In this document: one piece after another, positions 15,470 to 22,060 of the stretch
Numbering within the stretch: position 1 is the first letter of the stretch
Layout of the letters: every line of letters begins with the position of its first letter
Assembly (NCBI GenBank): GCA_003232015.1
Contig: QIKU01000263.1
Coordinates: forward strand, 1-26,664
Origin: Gammaproteobacteria bacterium
GTDB lineage: Bacteria > Pseudomonadota > Gammaproteobacteria > UBA6429
DNA: 26,664 bases
Direction: 5' to 3'
Translations under genes and position numbers: made by a program
The notes under the pieces: model-generated
What the model was told of the DNA's origin: nothing
The model's input: only the letters and a program-made list of their open reading frames with translations
The model's database searches: none

Positions 15470-17575
15470 ATGGCAGAACAAGCGTTTTCATTTGGGTGGT
15501 TTAAACGGATAAATTATCAGGGGTTGGGTGCGCCAGTACTGCTGCTTGTGATGATAGCAATGATTGTTGTGCCGTTAGCACCGATTGCGCTTGATGTTCT
15601 GTTTAGTTTTAATATTTCATTATCTTTGATTGTATTGCTGGTAACCGTTTACTCATTGCGGCCACTTGATTTTGCTTTATTCCCAACCATTTTGCTGATT
15701 ACAACACTGTTGCGCCTGGCTTTAAATGTTGCTTCGACACGTATTGTGTTATTAGAAGGCCATACCGGGCCGGATGCTGCCGGGCAGGTTATTAAAGCCT
15801 TTGGTGAGTTTGTTATTGGTGGTAACTATGCGGTGGGTATTATTGTTTTCTCTATTTTAGTGATTATCAACTTTGTTGTTATTACCAAGGGTGCTACACG
15901 CATATCAGAAGTGAGTGCGCGTTTTACTTTGGATGCGATGCCAGGTAAACAAATGGCAATCGATGCGGATTTAAATGCCGGCTTGATTGACCAGGATGAA
16001 GCACGCACCCGTCGCCAGGAAATTTCAGATGAAGCAGAGTTTTACGGTTCAATGGATGGTGCCAGTAAATTTGTTCGTGGTGATGCGATAGCCGGTATTC
16101 TTATTCTGTTTATTAATATTCTAGGCGGTTTGTTAATTGGCGTGGGTCAGCATGACTTATCTTTTTCAGAGGCAGCAAGAAACTATACCTTGTTAACCAT
16201 TGGTGATGGCCTGGTTGCACAAATTCCAGCACTACTTTTGTCAACAGCGGCAGGCATTATTACTACCCGTGTTTCAAGTTCACAGAATATGGGTGAGCAG
16301 GTTTTAAACCAGCTTTTTGCTAATCCGCGGTCGTTGGGTGTTACTGCGGGTATTTTAGGTTTAATGGGAGTGATCCCCGGTATGCCTAATTTTGCTTTTT
16401 TAACGCTAGCTACTATTTGTGGCACAGGTGCTTACTTGATTGCGCGCAAGAAACGCCAGAACGTTGCCGAAAAAACGCAGCAACAGCAACAGCAGGTGTC
16501 TAGCGATAAAGATGTTAAAGAGCTCAGTTGGGATGATGTTACCCCACTTGATGCGATTGGTTTGGAAGTGGGCTACCGACTTATCCCCATGGTTGACAAA
16601 GCACAGGGCGGCCAGTTGATGAGTCGCATTAAAGGAGTGCGAAAAAAATTGTCACAGGAGCTGGGTTTTCTGATTCCCTCGGTGCATATTCGTGACAATT
16701 TGGAACTTACCCCAACCGGTTATCGAATTACATTACTCGGCGTTACCGTTGGCGAAGCAGAAATACAACCGGATAAAGAACTGGCGATTAATCCAGGGCA
16801 GGTCTTTGGTAGTTTGCAAGGTATTGAAACGACCGATCCTGCTTTTGGTTTAGATGCGATATGGATTGCAAACAATCAGCGCGATCAGGCACAAACACTG
16901 GGCTATACCGTGGTTGATCCGAATACGGTTATTGCCACTCACTTGAGCCAGTTGTTGCAGACCCATGCACATGAATTATTAGGCCATGAAGAAGTACAAC
17001 AGCTACTGGATTTACTTGCCAGGTCGGCACCTAAACTGGTTGAAAATTTAATTCCCGATACCCTGTCGCTGGGGGTGGTGGTTCGCGTATTACAAAACTT
17101 GCTTGAAGAAAATGTGCCTATTCGAGATATTCGTACTATTGCCGAGACCTTGGCGGAGCATGCCGTGAAGAGTCAAGATGCTGACATTCTGACAGGAATG
17201 GTCAGGATTGCGTTAGGTAGGCTAATTGTCCAACAAATCAATGGGATGGAACGCGAATTACCGGTCATCACACTCGACCCAACATTGGAACAGTTGTTGC
17301 ATCAGTCTATACAGTCCACTGAAGGACTGGGCGGGGGTGTTGAGCCTGGTTTGGCCGAGCGCCTGCACAGTGCATTGGAAGAGTCGGCGCAGAAGCAGGA
17401 ATTAGCAGGGCAACCTGCAATATTGCTGGCATCTGCAGCGCTTCGAACCATGTTGGCAAGGTTTGTAAAACATACAATTTCAGGTTTGCATGTATTGTCT
17501 TACAACGAAATACCAACGGACAAGCAAATAAAAATTATTGCAACGGTTGGTCAAACTAACGAAATACCTGGCTAA
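15470..17575 (+). CDS. flhA: Flagellar export protein FlhA
   Basis: FlhA is the large, nonameric export-gate component that drives proton-coupled protein export and binds substrate-chaperone complexes. The 701-residue protein has an N-terminal half with about eight membrane segments and the strongly conserved LLRLALNVASTRIVLLEGHTGPDAAG and GDAIAGILILFINILGG regions. A cytoplasmic loop carries DAMPGKQMAIDADLNAGLI. A flexible linker with six consecutive glutamines (337-342) leads to the C-terminal substrate-binding domain (about 360-690). The length is close to E. coli FlhA (692 aa). A modest ribosome binding site (AGGTAAGG) precedes the ATG. flhF follows after 69 bases with no recognisable new promoter. 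Confidence 0.98.
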   Translation: MAEQAFSFGWFKRINYQGLGAPVLLLVMIAMIVVPLAPIALDVLFSFNISLSLIVLLVTVYSLRPLDFALFPTILLITTLLRLALNVASTRIVLLEGHTGPDAAGQVIKAFGEFVIGGNYAVGIIVFSILVIINFVVITKGATRISEVSARFTLDAMPGKQMAIDADLNAGLIDQDEARTRRQEISDEAEFYGSMDGASKFVRGDAIAGILILFINILGGLLIGVGQHDLSFSEAARNYTLLTIGDGLVAQIPALLLSTAAGIITTRVSSSQNMGEQVLNQLFANPRSLGVTAGILGLMGVIPGMPNFAFLTLATICGTGAYLIARKKRQNVAEKTQQQQQQVSSDKDVKELSWDDVTPLDAIGLEVGYRLIPMVDKAQGGQLMSRIKGVRKKLSQELGFLIPSVHIRDNLELTPTGYRITLLGVTVGEAEIQPDKELAINPGQVFGSLQGIETTDPAFGLDAIWIANNQRDQAQTLGYTVVDPNTVIATHLSQLLQTHAHELLGHEEVQQLLDLLARSAPKLVENLIPDTLSLGVVVRVLQNLLEENVPIRDIRTIAETLAEHAVKSQDADILTGMVRIALGRLIVQQINGMERELPVITLDPTLEQLLHQSIQSTEGLGGGVEPGLAERLHSALEESAQKQELAGQPAILLASAALRTMLARFVKHTISGLHVLSYNEIPTDKQIKIIATVGQTNEIPG

Positions 17576-17644
17576 CGAATGAATAATCAGTGAAAAAATA
17601 AAGGGTGAGTGAATTAAAATGTTTTACCTGGAGGCAACAGCAAA

Positions 17645-18967
17645 ATGAAAATAAAACGTTTCCATGCTGAGGATGTACGTACAACAATACGTAAAGTAAG
17701 AGACGCTTTAGGACCGGACGCAGTTATATTATCTAACAAGCGAGTTGCTGATGGTGTCGAAATTGTTGCCGCGATTGATTACGATGAATCATTAGTCGGG
17801 GGGATGGTTGCTCAAACAGGTTCTGTAACAGCTACATCTACATCAGCAACAAAAGATAGCCAACACAAAGAGTGCCGTCCGTCATCCGAAAAATCTTTAA
17901 GACAGCAGGCATCTGACGATGTGCGTTATAGCCGTAATATCCCGGCTTCTCAATCGGCTGCTCGAACTGAAGCCCCCGTTGTTAAAAATAGTTCTGCTCA
18001 ACTGGCTTCGAAAGCGCAGGATTTGTCAGATGTTCAAAATGAAATAAAATCACTGCGTGGTTTACTTCTCAACCAGTTGTCCGGTATGGCGTGGGAATCA
18101 GAATCTAAATATCACCCAACACGTACCCGTTTATTACAGCGTTTGATTGCACTGGGTTTAAGTCCTGTATTATCTAAGAAACTTTGTGAAGAAGTGGATG
18201 AAACAAAAGAGTTTGATGTTATGTGGCGACATGCCCTGGGTATTTTGTCCCACCAATTACCGGTAATTGATAACGGTGTTTTAAAAACAGGTGGGGTGAT
18301 GGCTCTGGTCGGGCCAACGGGTGTTGGTAAAACAACAACCATTGCAAAGTTGGCGGCGCGCTATGTTTTACAGCATGGAAAAGACAGTGTTGGCTTAATT
18401 ACAACAGATAATTTTAGGGTTGCGGCGCATGAGCAGTTAAGAAGTTATGCACGTATTTTGGGTGTGCCATTACGGGTTGCCATTGACAAAGGCGAACTGA
18501 ATGATGCACTTTACGATTTACGGCATAAAAAACTAGTATTAATTGATACTGCCGGCGTGAGCTTGCAGGACTCTCAATTGCGCGAACAACTTGATTTATT
18601 AAACAGTGGTGCAAAATCCATTCATATGTTTCTGGCGCTGGCAGCGAATACACAGCGTAGCGTGTTGAATGATGTGGTTACCACTTTTAAGCAATCGAAA
18701 CTCGATGGCTGTATCCTGACTAAAGTGGACGAAACAACCAGCCTGGGCGGTGTTATTTCAGTTGCAGCAGAACATGAATTAGCTATTTCTTATTTTTGCG
18801 ATGGTCAAAAGGTACCTGACGATTTGCATATTGCGCGTGCACATAACCTTGTTAGTAAAAGTGTTGCCATTATGCAGAGAATTACCATGGCCGCTCAGCA
18901 AGATTTATCCAGTGAACATTCAATGACATTAACGGTTAATGGGATGGTTGCTCATGCTCATGGCTGA
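17645..18967 (+). CDS. flhF: Flagellar placement GTPase FlhF
   Basis: FlhF is an SRP-type GTPase that places the flagellum at the cell pole. The 440-residue protein has a basic N-terminal B-domain (MKIKRFHAEDVRTTIRKVRDALGPDAVILSNK), a poorly conserved Ser/Gln-rich linker (about 60-125), and an NG GTPase module: P-loop GPTGVGKTT at 223-231, the TTDNFRVAAHEQLRSYA segment, the LIDTAG motif, and TKVDE near the end. The upstream GGAGG is strong. It is followed by flhG with overlap, the pair that sets number and place of polar flagella in Pseudomonas, Vibrio and Shewanella. Confidence 0.97.
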   Translation: MKIKRFHAEDVRTTIRKVRDALGPDAVILSNKRVADGVEIVAAIDYDESLVGGMVAQTGSVTATSTSATKDSQHKECRPSSEKSLRQQASDDVRYSRNIPASQSAARTEAPVVKNSSAQLASKAQDLSDVQNEIKSLRGLLLNQLSGMAWESESKYHPTRTRLLQRLIALGLSPVLSKKLCEEVDETKEFDVMWRHALGILSHQLPVIDNGVLKTGGVMALVGPTGVGKTTTIAKLAARYVLQHGKDSVGLITTDNFRVAAHEQLRSYARILGVPLRVAIDKGELNDALYDLRHKKLVLIDTAGVSLQDSQLREQLDLLNSGAKSIHMFLALAANTQRSVLNDVVTTFKQSKLDGCILTKVDETTSLGGVISVAAEHELAISYFCDGQKVPDDLHIARAHNLVSKSVAIMQRITMAAQQDLSSEHSMTLTVNGMVAHAHG

Positions 18968-19844
18968 AGCACAAAATATGTATCCGACTGCTGGAATCCA
19001 GACAATGCCAAAATCGCATCCTGTACGTGTTATTACAGTAACAAGTGGAAAAGGCGGTGTTGGCAAAACAAATGTTTCCGCTAATTTAGCCATTGCACTG
19101 TCTAACCTGGGCAAAAAAGTACTCATCATGGATGCAGATTTAGGTTTGGGTAACATTGATGTGTTGCTTGGCTTGCACCCAAAATATACATTAGAAAGTG
19201 TTATTCAAGGTGAACATACTTTAGATGAAGTCATGATTAATGGCCCGAGTGGTTTAAAGGTGATACCGGCGGCATCCGGTATAAAAAATATGGCTGAGCT
19301 CAGTTCAAGCCAGCATGCTGGTATTATTCAGGCTTTTAGTCAGATTAATCAGGACATTGATGTTCTTATTATTGATACTGCCGCAGGTATTGCTGACAGC
19401 GTTGTCAGTTTTGCCTGTGCCGCACAGGAAGTTCTGGTTGTGGTTTGTGATGAACCCGCATCTATTACTGATGCTTACGCACTGATTAAATTGTTACATA
19501 AAGAATACGGGCTGTTTCGATTCAGGATTTTAGCCAACATGGTTAAAAGTGTGCAAAAAGGCCGGGAAGTTTACGATAAATTAGTAAAAGTAACGGACCG
19601 ATTTCTAGACGTTGCGCTGGAGTTCAGCGGCTCGGTGCCATATGACGAATCAGTACTTAAAGCGATAAGAAAACAACGTGCAGTCGTTGAAGCATTTCCA
19701 CGTAGTCAGGCTTCCATCTCGTATAAACAGATTGCAGAAAAAACAATCCGTTGGCCCATACCTAAAACAGCAAATGGTCATCTGGAATTTTTTGTAGAAC
19801 GACTTATTCAGGGAAATACATTAAAAACGGGGATAAATCCATGA
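18960..19844 (+). CDS. flhG: Flagellar number regulator FlhG/FleN (MinD-like ATPase)
   Basis: FlhG (FleN) is a ParA/MinD-type ATPase that limits flagellar number, in Pseudomonas by restraining FleQ. The protein shows the deviant Walker A SGKGGVGKT (about residues 29-37 from the chosen start), the MDADLGLGNIDVLLGL switch region, and the LIIDTAAGIADSVVSF Walker B region. The reading frame is open from an ATG at 18939, with further ATGs at 18954 and 18960. I chose 18960 because its ATGGCTGA overlaps the flhF stop in the usual coupled manner; the earlier ATG would add seven residues (MGWLLML) unlike family N-termini. None of the three has a strong ribosome binding site, so the exact start is uncertain. 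The stop overlaps the fliA ATG. Confidence 0.95.
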   Translation: MAEAQNMYPTAGIQTMPKSHPVRVITVTSGKGGVGKTNVSANLAIALSNLGKKVLIMDADLGLGNIDVLLGLHPKYTLESVIQGEHTLDEVMINGPSGLKVIPAASGIKNMAELSSSQHAGIIQAFSQINQDIDVLIIDTAAGIADSVVSFACAAQEVLVVVCDEPASITDAYALIKLLHKEYGLFRFRILANMVKSVQKGREVYDKLVKVTDRFLDVALEFSGSVPYDESVLKAIRKQRAVVEAFPRSQASISYKQIAEKTIRWPIPKTANGHLEFFVERLIQGNTLKTGINP

Positions 19845-20581
19845 ACGGACTAGCAATGTATGCAGCGACACAGCCAACCGTTGAGCCTAATGATCTTGTT
19901 ACACAACATGCTTCTTTAGTGAAAAGAATTGGTTGTCATTTAATAAACCGCTTGCCAGCGAGTGTGCAATTAGAAGATTTAATTCAGGCCGGCATGATTG
20001 GTTTATTAGAAGCCTCGCGCAATTATGATGCAGGTCAGGGCGCCAGTTTTGAAACCTATGCGGGTATTCGAATTCGTGGTTCCATGTTAGACGAAATACG
20101 CAAAAATGACTGGGCTCCCCGCTCTGTTCATCGAAAAGCGCGTGAAGTGGCGGCCGCGGTACGTGAGATTGAGCACGAATTTGGGCGTGACGCACGTGAC
20201 ACAGAAATTGCTGAAACACTGGGCATGTCCTTAAAGGAATACTATAAAATTCTTCAGGATAATAGTTATCACAAAATTTTAAGCTTTGAAGACATGGGAA
20301 CAGGTGAAGATTCCATGTTGGATAACGTGAGTAACTATGATCCCAGTATCCTCGATGGATTACAGCGTGATGATGTTCGCCGCATTGTATCCGGTGCCAT
20401 AGCCGGGCTGCCCGAACGTGAGCGTTTAGTAATGGCACTTTATTATGATGAAGAGCTTAATTTACGTGAAATTGGTGCTGTTATGGGTGTGAGTGAGTCG
20501 CGTGTTAGTCAAATTCACAGCCAGGCGGTTATTCGTTTACAGGCGCGTATGTCAAACAGAGGGGAAGCAGAAAAATTATAG
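19841..20581 (+). CDS. fliA: RNA polymerase sigma-28 factor FliA
   Basis: FliA directs RNA polymerase to late flagellar and chemotaxis promoters. The 246 residues show sigma region 2 (LEDLIQAGMIGLLEASRNYDAGQGASFETYAGIRIRGSMLDEIR, about 46-89), region 3 (VHRKAREVAAAVREIEHEFGRDARDTEIAETLGMSLKEY), and region 4 with a helix-turn-helix (NLREIGAVMGVSESRVSQIHSQAVIRL). The length matches E. coli FliA (239 aa). The ATGA overlap with flhG shows coupling. It ends the sigma-54-headed run; promoters of the type it recognises occur upstream of motA, the HDOD gene and cheY in this window. Confidence 0.98.
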   Translation: MNGLAMYAATQPTVEPNDLVTQHASLVKRIGCHLINRLPASVQLEDLIQAGMIGLLEASRNYDAGQGASFETYAGIRIRGSMLDEIRKNDWAPRSVHRKAREVAAAVREIEHEFGRDARDTEIAETLGMSLKEYYKILQDNSYHKILSFEDMGTGEDSMLDNVSNYDPSILDGLQRDDVRRIVSGAIAGLPERERLVMALYYDEELNLREIGAVMGVSESRVSQIHSQAVIRLQARMSNRGEAEKL

Positions 20582-20596
20582 ATTATGGAATACACG

Positions 20597-20626
20597 TTGA
20601 AATTGTGATTCATTCCCAACTATAAA
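20597..20626 (+). promoter_or_regulatory. Possible sigma-70 promoter after fliA
   Basis: TTGAAA (20597-20602), 18 bases, and TATAAA (20621-20626) match the sigma-70 consensus at five of six positions in each element. It could give a basal level of chemotaxis transcription independent of FliA, with a leader of about 270 bases. Such matches are common in AT-rich DNA, so support is modest. Confidence 0.3.
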
Positions 20627-20781
20627 ACACGCCTTCCCCCAAATCTCTAGAGTCTTTTCCTTCCTTTTTTGCGTATATGGCTGTAAAGCCTTTTGTTGCA
20701 TGCTGAATGCTCAAAATTCATCAGAAAACCATTGCAACTAAATAATAATTCCTAAAATTACAATTTATTCTTACTTTCTGC

Positions 20782-20809
20782 TTAAGTTCTTCCTGGTTCT
20801 GGCCGATAA
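20782..20809 (+). promoter_or_regulatory. Sigma-28 (FliA) promoter of the che operon
   Basis: GCCGATAA (20802-20809) is a perfect sigma-28 -10 element. TTAAGTTC (20782-20789) fits the -35 element TAAAGTTT at six of eight positions, with a 12-base spacer instead of 11. The predicted transcript start is near 20816, leaving a leader of about 88 bases before cheY. The gene immediately upstream encodes the matching sigma factor. Confidence 0.8.
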
Positions 20810-20823
20810 AGGTAACGAATATC

Positions 20824-20849
20824 ACTGGAATTAATTGTGTAATTTCAGT
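20824..20849 (+). other. Predicted stem-loop in the cheY leader RNA
   Basis: ACTGGAATTA (20824-20833) can pair with TAATTTCAGT (20840-20849) over ten positions, nine Watson-Crick and one G-U, around a six-base loop. It sits close to the predicted 5' end of the FliA-dependent transcript. It could protect the message or bind a regulator; it has no U-tract and is not a terminator. Confidence 0.45.
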
Positions 20850-20860
20850 GAATAAGCCAA

Positions 20861-20879
20861 AGAAAAGAAGATCTTTTCT
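20861..20879 (+). other. Second predicted stem-loop in the cheY leader RNA
   Basis: AGAAAAG (20861-20867) and CTTTTCT (20873-20879) form a perfect 7-bp stem with loop AAGAT, ending 13 bases before the GGAGGG ribosome binding site of cheY (20893-20898). The site itself stays free in this fold. It may shape ribosome access, but it is AT-rich and weak. Confidence 0.35.
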
Positions 20880-20903
20880 ATATAGCTCATCTGGAGGGAC
20901 GCT

Positions 20904-21296
20904 GTGGCTATTGATACAAAAATGAAAATATTAATTGTTGACGATTTTTCAACAATGCGCCGGATTATTAAAAACTTGCTCCGTGATTTAGGTTTTACCA
21001 ACACGGAAGAAGCCGATGATGGTACGACTGCTTTACCCATGTTGCAAACCGGAAAATTTGATTTTCTGGTTACGGATTGGAATATGCCAGGTATGCAGGG
21101 TATTGATTTGCTAAAACATGTACGCGCTGATGAAAAATTATCATCAATGCCGGTGTTAATGGTAACGGCAGAGCAAAAGCGTGAACAAATTGTTGAGGCG
21201 GCGCAGGCGGGTGTCAATGGTTACATTGTAAAACCGTTTACTGCGCAAACACTAAAAGAAAAACTCGATAAGATATTTGAACGTATAGACGGGTAG
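20904..21296 (+). CDS. cheY: Chemotaxis response regulator CheY
   Basis: CheY carries the chemotaxis signal from CheA to the motor switch FliM. The 130-residue single receiver domain shows the acidic pair Asp13/Asp14, phospho-acceptor Asp58 (FLVTDWNMP), Thr88, Tyr107 and Lys110 followed by Pro. The length matches E. coli CheY (129 aa). GTG is the chosen start, five bases after a strong GGAGGG; an in-frame ATG at 20922 has no such site and would shorten the first strand. cheZ follows nine bases later. Transcription is probably from the sigma-28 promoter upstream. Confidence 0.98.
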   Translation: MAIDTKMKILIVDDFSTMRRIIKNLLRDLGFTNTEEADDGTTALPMLQTGKFDFLVTDWNMPGMQGIDLLKHVRADEKLSSMPVLMVTAEQKREQIVEAAQAGVNGYIVKPFTAQTLKEKLDKIFERIDG

Positions 21297-21305
21297 GGGT
21301 TGTTT

Positions 21306-22049
21306 ATGGAGCAACAACAGAATTTGCTATCCACAGAGAATATCGCAAAAGTTAAAAATCTTTTAGCTAGTATGGAAGCAGGTGATCTTGAAAAATCACA
21401 GGATTATTTTGATGAATTGGCTGAAATGCGTGAAAGTGAGTTATACCAGGAAATTGGTAAATTAACGCGTGAACTGCATGACTCAATTAATACCTTTGGA
21501 CTGGATGATCGGTTGACCGATATTGCAGAAGATGAAATTCCAGATGCACGGCAGCGTTTAGCGCATGTTATTACTATGACGGATGAAGCCGCGAATAATA
21601 CACTGACGGCTGTTGAAGAGTCCATGCCGCTATGTGAGCAGGTTTTAAGTGCAACACGTAGTGTTGAAAATGAATGGCAGCGGTTTTCAAATAGAGAGCT
21701 TAATGTCGATGAATTTAAAAAACTGAGTAAAGAACTAAAAAATTACTTTGAAATAAATTCAAACAGTGCGGTAAAGATTAATGAACACTTAAATAACGTG
21801 CTAATGGCACAGGGTTTTCAGGACTTAACCAGTCAAATTATAAAGCGAGTGATTTCATTAGTTGAAGAAGTTGAAATAAGCATGGTCAGTATTATTCAAC
21901 TTGCAGGTTCTCGGCCAAATAGTAATAAAGAAACTAAAGACAAAGAGAGCAGTAAACTGGAAGGGCCTGTTATTCCAGGTCTGGAAGCATCTGGTACTGT
22001 GTCAGGCCAGGATGAAGTTGATGATTTACTTTCAAGTTTAGGATTTTAA
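21306..22049 (+). CDS. cheZ: CheY-phosphate phosphatase CheZ
   Basis: CheZ speeds dephosphorylation of CheY-P. From the ATG at 21306 it has 247 residues; an in-frame TTG at 21300 is less likely because the GGTAGGGG site is well spaced to the ATG. The protein is mostly helical with a long hairpin. The catalytic region QDLTSQIIKR carries Asp173 and Gln177, equivalent to E. coli Asp143 and Gln147. The last residues, GQDEVDDLLSSLGF, form the CheY-tethering tail, nearly the same as the E. coli tail. CheZ is typical of beta- and gammaproteobacteria. It is longer than the E. coli protein (214 aa). Confidence 0.96.
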   Translation: MEQQQNLLSTENIAKVKNLLASMEAGDLEKSQDYFDELAEMRESELYQEIGKLTRELHDSINTFGLDDRLTDIAEDEIPDARQRLAHVITMTDEAANNTLTAVEESMPLCEQVLSATRSVENEWQRFSNRELNVDEFKKLSKELKNYFEINSNSAVKINEHLNNVLMAQGFQDLTSQIIKRVISLVEEVEISMVSIIQLAGSRPNSNKETKDKESSKLEGPVIPGLEASGTVSGQDEVDDLLSSLGF

Positions 22050-22060
22050 AGGCGGCAGTC

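Larger units (their letters stand above)
20582..20903 (+). other. 322-base gap between fliA and cheY
   Basis: No gene or RNA gene is recognisable here. The gap holds a possible sigma-70 promoter, a pyrimidine-rich run (20653-20670) next to the self-complementary octamer CTCTAGAG, a sigma-28 promoter, and two hairpins in the leader of cheY. The AT-rich composition is otherwise featureless. The long space marks this as the boundary between the middle-gene run and the chemotaxis operon. Confidence 0.7.

Noticed and set aside
17576..17644. Separate sigma-54 or sigma-28 promoter for flhF
   Set aside because: No GG-N10-GC or GCCGATAA-like element in the 69-base gap; a strong GGAGG ribosome binding site only.
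19899..20438. 179-codon minus-strand frame opposite fliA
   Set aside because: His/Arg/Cys-rich translation without domain resemblance, fully antisense to fliA.
20645..20670. CTCTAGAG followed by a pyrimidine-rich run as an intrinsic terminator for fliA
   Set aside because: The octamer is self-complementary without room for a loop, and the T run is interrupted by C; too weak to call.
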